From Intrasporangiaceae bacterium (GTDB lineage Bacteria; Actinomycetota; Actinomycetes; Actinomycetales; Dermatophilaceae): a stretch of 64,000 nt of DNA. The number at the start of each line of letters is the position of its first letter. Within the stretch, counting starts at the first letter, position 1. A model generated the notes under the pieces. That model was not told the DNA's origin. It saw only the letters and a program-made list of their open reading frames with translations, and ran no database searches. Both the position numbers and the translations under genes were made by a program. The stretch is from positions 62,001-126,000 of the forward strand of contig JAJPIW010000016.1 of NCBI GenBank assembly GCA_021324575.1. Direction: 5' to 3'. Positions 51,987 to 61,120 of the stretch are shown here, one piece after another.

Positions 51987-53981
51987 TCACCTCCGGCGGA
52001 AGGTGAGCCGGACGATCCCGTATGCCGCGTCGAGACTCTCCCCGCGCAGGCTGGCGCCACGGAGCCGCTCGGTGATGTCGCCGTCGAGGTCGCCGGCCAG
52101 CACGAGGCCTCGCGCGTCGGCCCGGGCGAGGACGCTGCGGACGTCGGCGGGGGCGACGGCACCCGGCACGGCGGCCGACCCGGCGGCCAGAGTGAAGCAG
52201 AGCAGCCCGCCCCGGCGGAGCACCCAGGTGGCCTGGGTGAGCAGCTGGTCGATGTCGTCGCTGTCGCAGTCGGTCGGATGGAGCATGGTGAGGACGTCGC
52301 AGCTGCCGGAGTCCAGCTCGACGGAGTCCAGGGGAGCATCGGCTGCCGGCAGGGTCCACTCGACGGGGGTGTGACCGGTTGCCCGCAACCAGGCGCCGAA
52401 CGGCGAGTCATTGCCCGAGCAGTCGATGACCTCGGCATCGGCACCCTCCCGGGTCCGCAGCCGGACGACCGCCGCCAGGGCACCGAGCGCGGCCCACGCA
52501 GCGATGGGGTCGCGGGCCCGGGGCAGCCCGAGGTCGCGGGCCAGCCGGGTCGTCTCCTGCGCCTCGTCCTCGGTGGAGAGCAGGTCCGAGGGCCGCACCC
52601 AGACGGGGAAGTCGGCGCGGTGCACCTCGACGTGGCGTCCCCGACCACCGGACCCGGCCGGCCCGGCGAGGCCACGGCTGGCGCGGCCCGCGACGGCACC
52701 GACGGCCGCTCGCGCGCCGCCGAGGCCGCCGGCCAGCCGGGCCCGCGGTCCACGACGTGACGGGCCCGAGCCGCGGTCGGTCGGCTCCGGACCCGCGCCC
52801 GATGCACCGCCGGCAGAGCCGGGATAGGGGTCGACGTCGATGTCCACGGCGGCCGGCGCCGCGCCGAGCGCCTCGATCGTGCCGACGTACGTCGCCCACG
52901 GCCCGTGCAGGTCAGGGGGCCGGACACCGTCGGCCAGCTGCGCGGCATACGCGGGGTCGGCGAGGCGGGTGAGGGCCGCGACGAGGGCGTCCTCGTTCGA
53001 CGGCGGCACGAGCAGCCCGTCGACGTCGTCGCGGACCTGGCCGGGGAAGGACCCGACCCGCGTCGCGAGGACGGGCAGGCCGTGCTCGTGGGCGAGCAGG
53101 ACGTTCTGGGAGGCCGTGGCGTGCCGGTAGGCGAGGCAGAACACGTCGTGCGAGGCCAGGACCGAGGCGATCCGGTCCCCGGGGACGTACCCCTCGAGCA
53201 GCCGGACCCGACCGGCCAGCCGCGGGTCGGCGGCCAGGGCGTGCAGCTCGGTGCTGGCGTCACCCCACATCTCCCCCGCGACGGTGAGCGTCGGGCCGGG
53301 CACCCGGGCCAGGGCCCGCAGCAGCAGGTCGATGCCCTTGTAGGGCCGGACCAGACCGAGGGCGAGCAAGCGCGTCGGCCCGTCGTGCGGCATACGGGCC
53401 TCGGGCGGACCCCCGGGGAGGTGCGGCGGAAGGGGGGTCACCGCGACCCGGGCGGCGCCCAGCTCGATCGCGGCCTTCGCCTCGTCCTCGGTGTGGACGA
53501 CGACGCCCTCGACCGCTCCGAAGAGCAGCCGCATGAACGCCTTGTCGCCGGGCCGGGACTCGTGCGGCAGGACGTTGTGGACGACCGCAACGGCCCGGGG
53601 GCCGCCCGGCCGCCCGGCGCCGGCCGCGCGCAGCATGGCCAGGTGTGCGGGCACGACCTGCGGGATGACGTGGACGACGACGATGACGTCGACATCGCGC
53701 AGCCGCCACCCGGTGCGGACCCAGCTCTCCGGGCGCGACCAGTGCAGGACCGGGACAGTGCGCGGATAGGGCTCGACGTCGGGCTCGCCACCGGGGACGG
53801 TCTGCTCGCCCGGGTAGAGGACCTTGGGGAACATCGAGGCCCACGAGACGAGGACGACGTCGTGGCCGGCGTCGGCGAGCTCGTGGGCGAGGGTCGTCGT
53901 GTGCGCGGCGACACCGCCCTTGGCCGGGTGGGACGGGCCGACGACGGCGACCCGGAGGGCGGCGGGGTTGCCCGTTGTCAC
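51987..53981 (-). CDS. Glycosyltransferase family 4 fused to a methyltransferase-like domain
   Basis: 664 aa from GTG 53981, which overlaps the stop of the upstream GT2 gene. The first 385 residues form a GT4 (GT-B) enzyme: VVGPSHPAKGGVAAHTTTLA, LALGLVRPYKGIDLLLRALA, ASQNVLLAHEHGLPVLATRV. A Gly/Pro/Arg-rich linker (about 400-475) leads to a methyltransferase-like domain (about 490-664) with DPIAAWAALGALAAVVRLRT and the end IVRLTFRRR, similar to the separate protein at 50137. A motif-I loop is not obvious, so the second domain may be inactive. Confidence 0.85.
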   Translation of the reverse strand: MTTGNPAALRVAVVGPSHPAKGGVAAHTTTLAHELADAGHDVVLVSWASMFPKVLYPGEQTVPGGEPDVEPYPRTVPVLHWSRPESWVRTGWRLRDVDVIVVVHVIPQVVPAHLAMLRAAGAGRPGGPRAVAVVHNVLPHESRPGDKAFMRLLFGAVEGVVVHTEDEAKAAIELGAARVAVTPLPPHLPGGPPEARMPHDGPTRLLALGLVRPYKGIDLLLRALARVPGPTLTVAGEMWGDASTELHALAADPRLAGRVRLLEGYVPGDRIASVLASHDVFCLAYRHATASQNVLLAHEHGLPVLATRVGSFPGQVRDDVDGLLVPPSNEDALVAALTRLADPAYAAQLADGVRPPDLHGPWATYVGTIEALGAAPAAVDIDVDPYPGSAGGASGAGPEPTDRGSGPSRRGPRARLAGGLGGARAAVGAVAGRASRGLAGPAGSGGRGRHVEVHRADFPVWVRPSDLLSTEDEAQETTRLARDLGLPRARDPIAAWAALGALAAVVRLRTREGADAEVIDCSGNDSPFGAWLRATGHTPVEWTLPAADAPLDSVELDSGSCDVLTMLHPTDCDSDDIDQLLTQATWVLRRGGLLCFTLAAGSAAVPGAVAPADVRSVLARADARGLVLAGDLDGDITERLRGASLRGESLDAAYGIVRLTFRRR

Positions 53982-55138
53982 ACGCCGTCCCGTGAACGCA
54001 CGACGAGGTCGGAGAGCAGCGCCAGGGTGCCGATCATCATCCCGGTGACGACGAGCAGGATGGTGTTGGCCGGGAAGTAGAACGGGTGACGCACCATGTC
54101 CACGACCCCCTTGACGACACCGATCCCGATGAGCCACAACGCAAGTGGCATGAGCACCTTGAGCGGGTCGAAGTACATGACCATGCGCAGGACCTGCAGG
54201 ATGTAGCGGTAGGCGTCGCGGACGAAGTGGAACTTGCTCGTGCCCTCACGCTTGGCGTACGACGTCTCGATGTACTTGATGTCGTGCTGGTTGGACAGGA
54301 ACGCGATGGTGATCGTCGTGACGCACGAGAAGCCCGCCGGCAGCAGCCGCAGGTAGGGCAGCGACACCTCACGCCGGAAGGCCCGCAGTCCGGAGTTGAG
54401 GTCGGGGATCTTCTGGTTGGTGAGCCGCTCGGCCACCTTGCGGATGAACCACTTGGCCGGCACCCGCGCCCACTTGTGGGTGCCCTCCTCGGTGGTCCGG
54501 GCGCCGACGACCTGGTCGTAGGTGGGGTCGTCGGCGAGGACGCGAACCAGCTCGGGGATCCGCTCATTCTCGTAGGTCATGTCGGCATCGGTCCACACGA
54601 CGATCTCGCCGCGCGCCTGCTGGGTGCCGATCCGCCGGGCGGTGCCGGAGCCGCCGTTGCGGCGGAACGGCAGCAGCCGGATGTTGGCGTAGCGGCGCTG
54701 GGCGTCGCGGAGCACCTCAAGGGTGTCGTCGGTCGAGGCGTCGTCGATGCAGAGCAGCTCGTAGGTGAACTCGCTGGCGTTCATCGCCACGGTGATCCGG
54801 TCGATCTCGCGCAGGACGTGGGCGCCCTCGTTGTAGCAGGGCAGGACGATCGTCACGTAGGGCGCCGGGCCGCCGCTCTCGCCCTCGACCGGGTATGCCG
54901 CGGGCTCGGGTCGGGCGGTCGGCCCACCTGCGCGCCGGGCCGGGTCGGCCGGACCCCCGGCGAGCTGGCCGGTCCGGACGTCGACGGCTTGGACGGACCC
55001 GCCCCGGCCGGGCAACGCCTCGGTGGGGGTGGCCGCCTCCCCGACCGAGGGCGGCGCGGTCGGCAGGACCTCGGTGGCCGCGGCATACGGATGGTCGGGA
55101 GCGAACGGTGAGGGGCGGGGGCTGGAGGTGTCGGTCAT
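53978..55138 (-). CDS. Family-2 glycosyltransferase (polyprenyl-phosphate sugar synthase-like)
   Basis: 386 aa. Residues 1-90 are Pro/Ala-rich. The GT2 domain (about 92-310) has VTIVLPCYNEGAHVLREIDR, ELLCIDDASTDDTLEVLRDA, RNGGSGTARRIGTQQARGEI and VWTDADMTYENERIPEL (the DxD). Two membrane helices near 330-352 and 355-378 close the protein, as in DPM-like or GtrB-like proteins. It probably loads a sugar onto a polyprenyl phosphate. It is the first gene of the cluster that continues with the GT4 fusion. Confidence 0.87.
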   Translation of the reverse strand: MTDTSSPRPSPFAPDHPYAAATEVLPTAPPSVGEAATPTEALPGRGGSVQAVDVRTGQLAGGPADPARRAGGPTARPEPAAYPVEGESGGPAPYVTIVLPCYNEGAHVLREIDRITVAMNASEFTYELLCIDDASTDDTLEVLRDAQRRYANIRLLPFRRNGGSGTARRIGTQQARGEIVVWTDADMTYENERIPELVRVLADDPTYDQVVGARTTEEGTHKWARVPAKWFIRKVAERLTNQKIPDLNSGLRAFRREVSLPYLRLLPAGFSCVTTITIAFLSNQHDIKYIETSYAKREGTSKFHFVRDAYRYILQVLRMVMYFDPLKVLMPLALWLIGIGVVKGVVDMVRHPFYFPANTILLVVTGMMIGTLALLSDLVVRSRDGV

Positions 55139-55277
55139 CGCCTGCGAGCCTACCCGCGAGCGGGGTGCCGGCTCGGCTGCGTCTGCGTCGATGAGGGCCC
55201 GTCCCGCCCAGCCACGCAGACGTCACGCGACGGGGCCTGGGTTTGGTCGCCCAGCACGGACGTGCCACGGTTGACCT

Positions 55278-56051
55278 GTGGACACGAGCGCCGTACTTGA
55301 CCTGCTCAAGGAGGTTGCGGCGTCGGTCATCACCCCCCGCTTCCGCTCCCTGGCCGACGGGGAGGTCATGGAGAAGACGCCGGGCGACCTGGTCACCGTC
55401 GCCGACCGGGAGGCCGAGGGGCTCATCACGACCGCCCTCAACGCGGCATACCCCTCGGCGGTGGTCCTCGGCGAGGAGGCGTATGCGGCCGACCCGCGGC
55501 TCTGGGACCGATATCTCGCCGCGGACCACGCGTTCACGGTCGACCCGGTCGACGGGACGAAGAACTTCGTCCACGGCTCCCCCGACCACGCGGTGATGGT
55601 CGCCGAGACCCGCGGCGGAGCGACCGTCCGGGCCTGGATCTGGCAGCCCGTCCACGAGGTGGCCTGGGTCGCCGAGCACGGTGCCGGAACCTGGCGCGAC
55701 GGCGTCCGGATCCACCGCGAGCCGCTCGCCGACGGCGTGCCGCCCCGCGGGGTGACGTCGATCTGGGCGATGCGGGGCGAGCCGCTCGACGACCTGCCCG
55801 CCCCCACCGCGTCGTGGCGGTGCTGTGGGGTCGACTACCCCCGGCTGATCGAGGGGGCGACCGACTATCTCCTCTTCTCGCACAGCCACGCCTGGGACCA
55901 CGCGCCCGGTGCGCTGCTGCTCCGCGAGGCGGGCGGCGAGGTCGGCTTCGCTGACGGCACGGCATACGAGCCGCGGATCAGGACCCCTCGGCTGGTGGCG
56001 GCCGCCGACGCCGCCACCCTGCGCGCGGTCCGCCGCCGCCTCCCCTCCTAA
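55278..56051 (+). CDS. Inositol-monophosphatase-family phosphatase (HisN/ImpA-like)
   Basis: 257 aa from GTG 55278. Metal-binding residues: GEE at 65-67, DPVDGTKNF at 89-97, and the late WDHAPGALLLREAGGEVGF. The family dephosphorylates inositol-1-phosphate, histidinol-phosphate or related sugars; the exact substrate is not clear from sequence. It is divergent from the GT2 gene and converges with the GT-C protein, the two ends being separated by a long hairpin. Confidence 0.88.
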   Translation: MDTSAVLDLLKEVAASVITPRFRSLADGEVMEKTPGDLVTVADREAEGLITTALNAAYPSAVVLGEEAYAADPRLWDRYLAADHAFTVDPVDGTKNFVHGSPDHAVMVAETRGGATVRAWIWQPVHEVAWVAEHGAGTWRDGVRIHREPLADGVPPRGVTSIWAMRGEPLDDLPAPTASWRCCGVDYPRLIEGATDYLLFSHSHAWDHAPGALLLREAGGEVGFADGTAYEPRIRTPRLVAAADAATLRAVRRRLPS

Positions 56052-56067
56052 GCCCGCCCTCCCCGCC

Positions 56068-56088
56068 CGGCCCGGCCCGGCCCGGCCC
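56068..56088. repeat. CCGGC simple tandem repeat
   Basis: Four or so consecutive (C)CCGG/CGGCC units form a low-complexity run directly after the inositol-monophosphatase-like gene and before the long hairpin at 56094. It is prone to slippage and may be assembly-sensitive. No function assigned. Confidence 0.6.
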
Positions 56089-56093
56089 CAAAA

Positions 56094-56179
56094 CCTAACC
56101 TCTGCTAGCAGACGTTGGTTCACCCAGCACAGGTTGCACCCTCTGCTGAGTGACCCAAGCTCTGCTAGCAGAGGCTAGG
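56094..56179. repeat. Long imperfect hairpin between convergent genes
   Basis: The outer arms CCTAACCTCTGCTAGCAGA (56094-56112) and TCTGCTAGCAGAGGCTAGG (56161-56179) are complementary with one mismatch, and each contains the palindrome TCTGCTAGCAGA. Inner arms TTGGTTCACCCAGCA and TGCTGAGTGACCCAA extend the stem to about 35 bp with a loop of about 14 nt. The stop codon of the GT-C gene (56175-56177) is in the right arm. It could be a terminator, or a remnant of a small inverted-repeat element. Confidence 0.85.
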
Positions 56180-58253
56180 AAGTCGGGGCGGCGGGCGCAC
56201 CCAGCCACACGTCGACGGGTAGGTCCACCAGACCGTCCGGTCGGCGCGTGAGCAGGCGCTGGTCCTCGCGCACCGTAGTAGCCGACACCTGCCGAACTCC
56301 TTGTGCCCCAAGGGTTCTCAGCGCCTCGTCGCTGTCCGCAGCGAGGAGCACGAGGTGCCCACCATGGGCCGCGACCGCCGCCGCGACCGACGCCACGGTG
56401 GCCCCGAACGCGGGGGCCTTGCGCAGGGCGTTGGTCGTCGACAGGGCCGGTATGCCGCACTGCCCGCGGACCACCTCCGGCCACTCGTTGGCTGCTCGTC
56501 CGTCGACGGCGAGGACGACGTCCCCGGGCCTCAGCGCGCCGCACACACCGGCGACGGCGCGTGCCGACCCGGCCTCGACCCGCTCGCCCCGGTGCGGCCA
56601 GGTGGCGAGGGCGGTGGGGACGGCGAGGGCGAGGACGACCACGGCGGCGACCGCGCGACCGGCCCAGACCCCCCACCGGTCGCGGGCCCGCCGGAGCAGC
56701 CAGCCCGCCGCAGCGACCACGAGCACGACGACGAACACCAGGGCGATGAGCAGCCGCCGGTCGGCCCACGGGTGGTCCGGGGTGATGCCGGGGCGGTAGA
56801 GGGTGAGCACCGTCGACCCCGCCCCCACGAGGAGAGGGCCCGACCAGGCGGGAAGCGCGCGTCCGGCGGTCCACGCGGCCGTGGCCCCCCCCAGCAGGAG
56901 CGTAAGGGCGACGAGCGCGATGACCAGCCCCGGCCAGCCGAGCCACCAGGACAGCCACCCGACGCTGTGCTCGGCATACGTCCGGCCGCCGTCGACGGAC
57001 AGTCCCTGCCGGAGCTGGAGACCGGCGACGTACCGGGCTCCGGGGTCGTCGGGGTCCTGTCGGACCGTCTGCCACAGGGGGCGGGTCGCGAGGACCACGC
57101 CGGCCAGCGCGGTCCCCAACGCGGCGACGGTCGGCAGCGGGCGGGCTATCGCCGCCGGGAGCCGCAGTCCACGACGGGACAGGGCGACGGCGACCGCCGC
57201 ACCCGCTCCGACGACCACGGCGCCGGCGGCCAGCGGGAGGAGCGAGCCGGCGATGTCCCCGATGTAGCGATAGCTCAGCCAGAGCGCGGCGAGCAGCGCG
57301 TATGCCGTGCTCCCCCAGGCCCAGCGCAGCATCGGCCCGGCGAACGCGCGCCGCTGGACCAGGGCCAGCGCACCGACGACGGTGAGCAGGACCGTCTCCC
57401 GGAGCGCGTCGACCCGCAGCAGCATGGTGGCACCGACGAGCAGCCCGGCGACCGCACCGGCCCGCCGCGCCGCCAGACCCGCGCTCCGGCCCGGGGCCTC
57501 GGCAGCCGCGACGAGTGCGAGGAACGCCCCCACGAGCGCCAGGTCGGCGAGCGACTCCGACAGCGTCGACCGACCGGTGTGCACGACGGGCAGCACGAGC
57601 CCGGTCACCGCGGCGGCGACGGGGCCCCAGCGGGAGCCGACCACCCGGCATACGAGCAGCCCGAGGCCGAGGAGGAAGAGCCCGGTGAGCAGCGCCGGGA
57701 CGAGCAGAGCACCGGTGACCCCACCGAGCCAGTAGCCCAGGGACAGGACCGCGGCGGGTCCGAGGACGAACTGCGGCTGCACGGCGGGGTCCGCGGCCGA
57801 GCCCACCTGGTAGAACGCCGGACTGGCCAGGGTGATCCCGGGTGTCCGGAGCACCCCCGCGCCACCGACCGAGCCAGCCGCGACGGGCACGACCCTGCGA
57901 TGCGTCTCGGCGAGGGAGACCGCCGCCTGCAGGTTGCTCCCGGCGTCTCGACGGGGCAGGACCTGCTCGGCGTGCGTGGCGCCCAGCCAGACCGTCGAGG
58001 CGACGGCGACACCGACGAGCAGCGACGCGACGGGAGCGCCGACCGGCACCGACGGGACCAGGCGCCCGACCCGCCACGCCGGCCAGAGGAGGAGGGCGAC
58101 GAGCGGCCAGACGAGGGCGGGGTGCCACAGACCGAGACCACTGAGCGGAACGCAGACCGCAACGACGGCGACCAGCCAGAGCCCTGCGGCAATGACGAGA
58201 CCCTGGAGCACGCCGCCGGCCCGGCCGGACGGTGCGGATGCGGGGGATCTCAC
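56175..58253 (-). CDS. Large polytopic membrane protein, GT-C glycosyltransferase-like
   Basis: 692 aa. About thirteen membrane helices between residues 15 and 560, then an external domain (about 570-692) that starts HRGERVEAGSARAVAGVCGA and includes DVVLAVDGRAANEWPEVVRG. The first external loop contains RRDAGSNLQAAVSLAETHR; an acidic D-x-x-S pattern is present, but a clear GT39 signature is not. It converges with the phosphatase gene and is divergent from TIGR03089. It probably acts on surface polymers; substrate unknown. Confidence 0.72.
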   Translation of the reverse strand: MRSPASAPSGRAGGVLQGLVIAAGLWLVAVVAVCVPLSGLGLWHPALVWPLVALLLWPAWRVGRLVPSVPVGAPVASLLVGVAVASTVWLGATHAEQVLPRRDAGSNLQAAVSLAETHRRVVPVAAGSVGGAGVLRTPGITLASPAFYQVGSAADPAVQPQFVLGPAAVLSLGYWLGGVTGALLVPALLTGLFLLGLGLLVCRVVGSRWGPVAAAVTGLVLPVVHTGRSTLSESLADLALVGAFLALVAAAEAPGRSAGLAARRAGAVAGLLVGATMLLRVDALRETVLLTVVGALALVQRRAFAGPMLRWAWGSTAYALLAALWLSYRYIGDIAGSLLPLAAGAVVVGAGAAVAVALSRRGLRLPAAIARPLPTVAALGTALAGVVLATRPLWQTVRQDPDDPGARYVAGLQLRQGLSVDGGRTYAEHSVGWLSWWLGWPGLVIALVALTLLLGGATAAWTAGRALPAWSGPLLVGAGSTVLTLYRPGITPDHPWADRRLLIALVFVVVLVVAAAGWLLRRARDRWGVWAGRAVAAVVVLALAVPTALATWPHRGERVEAGSARAVAGVCGALRPGDVVLAVDGRAANEWPEVVRGQCGIPALSTTNALRKAPAFGATVASVAAAVAAHGGHLVLLAADSDEALRTLGAQGVRQVSATTVREDQRLLTRRPDGLVDLPVDVWLGAPAAPTS

Positions 58254-58287
58254 GACGGTTGACGCTAGCGGCTCCTATGCTGAGCCG

Positions 58288-59031
58288 ATGCGCACGCCCG
58301 TCGACGTCCTCGCCGACCTGGTTCGGGCCGACCCCGCCCGCCCGCGCCTCACGACCTACGACGACACGGCCGCAGCGAGCGGTGAGCGGATCGAGCTGAG
58401 CGCCCGGGTCCTCGCCAACTGGGTGGCCAAGGCGGCCAACCTCCTGCAGGACGAGTGGGACGTCGGGCCGGGTTCGCGGGTCCGGCTGGCCCTGCCGCCG
58501 CACTGGCGGCTCGCCTACTGGGCGTATGCCGTGTGGTCGGTCGGCGGCACCGCCGTCCTGACCCCGGTGAGGGACGACCCGGACGCCGGCGACGTGGACG
58601 TGACGGTCTCCGACGACCCTGCCGTGATCGAGACGGCGGCTGGCGACCGGATCCTGGTCACCCTGGCCGCCCTGGCCCGCCGCGCCCCCGTCGCGGTTCC
58701 CGCGGGTGCGTTCGACGAGGCCGCGACCCTGGCGACGTATGCCGACCGGTTCGACGCGTGGGCGACCGCGGCCGACACGGACCCGGCACTGGTCGACGCC
58801 GCCGGCGAGACGGCATACGGGTCCCTCGTCCTGGACGCGTGCGCGGCGACCGACCTGCCCCCCGATGCCCGGGTCCACACGAGCACCGATGACCCGGCGA
58901 CCTTCCTGCGTCAGCTGCTCGCCGCGTGGTCGGTCGACGGGTCGCTCGTCCTCTCGCGCGGCGCCGAGGGGCGCGACCTGACGTCGCGCCTGGCCAGCGA
59001 GGCCCTGACCCTCGACCTCCGGGCGGGCTGA
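58288..59031 (+). CDS. TIGR03089 family protein (N-terminal AMP-binding-like)
   Basis: 247 aa from ATG 58288. It resembles the first part of AMP-binding (acyl-CoA synthetase-like) enzymes: ARVLANWVAKAANLLQDEWD, VGPGSRVRLALPPHWRLAYW and AVWSVGGTAVLTPV, but the catalytic C-terminal half is missing, as throughout this actinobacterial family. Function unknown. Mycobacteria have it near whiB2-fbiAB (Rv3268), in line with the rest of the window. Confidence 0.85.
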   Translation: MRTPVDVLADLVRADPARPRLTTYDDTAAASGERIELSARVLANWVAKAANLLQDEWDVGPGSRVRLALPPHWRLAYWAYAVWSVGGTAVLTPVRDDPDAGDVDVTVSDDPAVIETAAGDRILVTLAALARRAPVAVPAGAFDEAATLATYADRFDAWATAADTDPALVDAAGETAYGSLVLDACAATDLPPDARVHTSTDDPATFLRQLLAAWSVDGSLVLSRGAEGRDLTSRLASEALTLDLRAG

Positions 59032-59034
59032 CCC

Positions 59035-60249
59035 ATGGCGCTTCGGATCGTCGTCATCGGTGGCGGGATCGTCGGCCTGAGCGTCGCCCGACGGCTCCAG
59101 CTCGACCGACCCGACGCGCGAGTCACGGTGCTGGAGAAGGAGTTTCGCTGGGCTCAGCACCAGACGGGACGCAACTCCGGCGTCCTGCACTCCGGCCTCT
59201 ACTACCCGCCGGGGTCGCTCAAGGTGCGGCTGTGCCGGACCGGCCGGGAGGCGACGATCGCCTTCGCCGAAGCACACGACATCCCGTATGCCGTGACCGG
59301 CAAGCTCGTCGTCGCCACCTCGCCCGAGGAGCTGCCGAGCCTGGCCCGCCTCGCCGAGCGCGGACGCGCGGGCGGCCTGACGGTCACCGAGCTCGGCCCC
59401 GAGCAGGTGCGCGAGCTGGAGCCGCACGTCAGCTGCCTCGCCGCCCTGCACGTCGCCGAGACCGGGATCGTCGACTTTCCCGGCGTGTGCCGGGCCCTCA
59501 CCGTCGAGCTGGCGGCCGCGGGCGCGACCCTCGTCACCGGTGCGCAGGTCCTCTCGCGTCACCCGGCACGGGCGCGTTCCGGCGACGCCCCGGTCCTGCT
59601 CGACACGACGGCCGGCGAGGTCGCGGCCGACCTCGTCGTCAACTGCGCCGGGCTGCACGCAGACGCCCTGGCCCGCCGGCTCGGCGACGCGGAGGCGGTC
59701 GACGACGTGCGGATCATCCCGTTCCGCGGTGAGTACCACGACCTCGCGCCCCACGCCGCCGCGCTCGTCCGCGGACTGGTCTATCCCGTCCCGGACCCGG
59801 CGTTCCCGTTCCTCGGCGTGCACCTCACCCGCGGCATCGACGGCCACGTCCATGCCGGCCCCAACGCCGTCCTCGCGCTCGCCCGGGAGGGCTACCGCTG
59901 GCGCGAGGTGAACCCGCGCGACCTGGCCGGCGTCGCGGCATACGACGGCTTCTGGCGACTCGCCCGCGCGAACTGGCGGCCCGGGCTCCAGGAGATGGTC
60001 CGGTCGGTCTCCACCCACCGCTTCGGTGACAGCGTCCGCCGGATCCTGCCCGAGCTCGAGGACGGCGACCTGCTCCCCGCGGCGGCGGGCGTCCGGGCCC
60101 AGGCGGTGCGCCGGGACGGCGGCCTCGTCGACGACTTCCTCGTTCGCCGGGTCGGGGCGATCGTCCACGTCCTCAACGCTCCATCGCCGGCCGCCACGAG
60201 CGCCCCGGCCATCGCCACCCACATCGCCGGCCTCGCCCTCGGCTCCTGA
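59035..60249 (+). CDS. lhgO: L-2-hydroxyglutarate oxidase/dehydrogenase
   Basis: 404 aa. FAD-binding GGGIVGLSVARRLQ at 9-22, EKEFRWAQHQTGRNSGVLHS, LYYPPGSLKVRLCRTG and the C-terminal PELEDGDLLPAAAGVRAQAV identify the LhgO/L2HGDH family. It oxidises L-2-hydroxyglutarate to 2-oxoglutarate, passing electrons to the membrane. It starts 3 bp after the TIGR03089 gene, so the two are likely co-transcribed; the succeeding genes belong to ketone-body metabolism. Confidence 0.93.
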   Translation: MALRIVVIGGGIVGLSVARRLQLDRPDARVTVLEKEFRWAQHQTGRNSGVLHSGLYYPPGSLKVRLCRTGREATIAFAEAHDIPYAVTGKLVVATSPEELPSLARLAERGRAGGLTVTELGPEQVRELEPHVSCLAALHVAETGIVDFPGVCRALTVELAAAGATLVTGAQVLSRHPARARSGDAPVLLDTTAGEVAADLVVNCAGLHADALARRLGDAEAVDDVRIIPFRGEYHDLAPHAAALVRGLVYPVPDPAFPFLGVHLTRGIDGHVHAGPNAVLALAREGYRWREVNPRDLAGVAAYDGFWRLARANWRPGLQEMVRSVSTHRFGDSVRRILPELEDGDLLPAAAGVRAQAVRRDGGLVDDFLVRRVGAIVHVLNAPSPAATSAPAIATHIAGLALGS

Positions 60250-60289
60250 GCGGAACCAGCCCGCCCGATGCGCGGATAGGGTGCTGGCC

Positions 60290-61117
60290 ATGGACAAGGT
60301 CGTCTCCTCCCCCGCCGCCGCGATCGAGGGCATCGGCGACGGAGCCTCGCTCGCGGTCGGTGGGTTCGGGCTCTGCGGCATCCCCTCCGTGCTCATCGGG
60401 GCCATCCACGACGCGGGCACCACGGACCTCGAGGTCATCTCCAACAACTGCGGGGTTGACGACTGGGGTCTGGGAATCCTGTTGGCCGACAAGCGGATCC
60501 GTCGCATGGTCTCCTCCTACGTCGGCGAGAACAAGGAATTTGCTCGCCAGTACCTGCAGGGCGAGCTCGAGGTCGAGCTGACCCCCCAGGGCACTCTCGC
60601 CGAACGTCTGCGGGCCGGCGGAGCGGGCATCCCCGGCTTCTACACGATCACCGGCTCGGGCACCCAGATCGCCGAGGGCGGGCTGCCCTGGCGGTATGCC
60701 GCGGACGGCTCGGTGGCCGTGTCCTCACCGCCCAAGGAGACCAAGTCCTTCGACCTGGGCGACGGCCCGCGGGACTACGTCCTGGAGCGTTCGATCATCG
60801 CCGACTTCGGCCTGGTCCGAGCCTGGAAGGGTGACCGGCACGGCAACCTGGTCTTCCGGGAGAGCGCCCGCAACTTCAACCCGCTCGCCGCGATGGCCGG
60901 CCGGGTCACGGTGGCCGAGGTCGAGGAGCTCTACGACCCGGGCCAGCTCGACCCCGACGCGATCCACCTCCCCGGGATCTACGTCCAGCGGGTGCTACCA
61001 CTCACTCCCGAGCAGGCTGCCGACAAGCGGATCGAGCGCCGTACGACCCGACCGGCCGACCCGGTCACCGACCGCACCACAGACCGTGCCACCGACAACC
61101 AGGACAGGCAGAGCTGA
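60290..61117 (+). CDS. scoA: 3-oxoacid CoA-transferase subunit A
   Basis: 275 aa from ATG 60290. CoA_trans motifs: GDGASLAVGGFGLCGIPSVL, LEVISNNCGVDDWGLGILL, QYLQGELEVELTPQGTLAER and the alpha-subunit GIPGFYTITGSGTQIAEGG. With subunit B it moves CoA from succinyl-CoA to acetoacetate or similar acids. The last 25 residues (TTRPADPVTDRTTDRATD) are an extra charged, repetitive tail not seen in typical members. Subunit B starts 3 bp downstream. Confidence 0.95.
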   Translation: MDKVVSSPAAAIEGIGDGASLAVGGFGLCGIPSVLIGAIHDAGTTDLEVISNNCGVDDWGLGILLADKRIRRMVSSYVGENKEFARQYLQGELEVELTPQGTLAERLRAGGAGIPGFYTITGSGTQIAEGGLPWRYAADGSVAVSSPPKETKSFDLGDGPRDYVLERSIIADFGLVRAWKGDRHGNLVFRESARNFNPLAAMAGRVTVAEVEELYDPGQLDPDAIHLPGIYVQRVLPLTPEQAADKRIERRTTRPADPVTDRTTDRATDNQDRQS

Positions 61118-61120
61118 CCG

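Noticed and set aside
51041-53263. A single 740-codon protein covering the LPG-synthase-like gene and more
   Set aside because: Only the part after GTG 51982 has membrane-protein character and a ribosome site; upstream it is a shadow of the GT4 fusion.
56095-60507. A 1470-codon open frame on the minus strand
   Set aside because: It runs antisense to TIGR03089, lhgO and scoA, overlaps the GT-C gene in another frame, and has no recognisable domain; it is a high-GC shadow.
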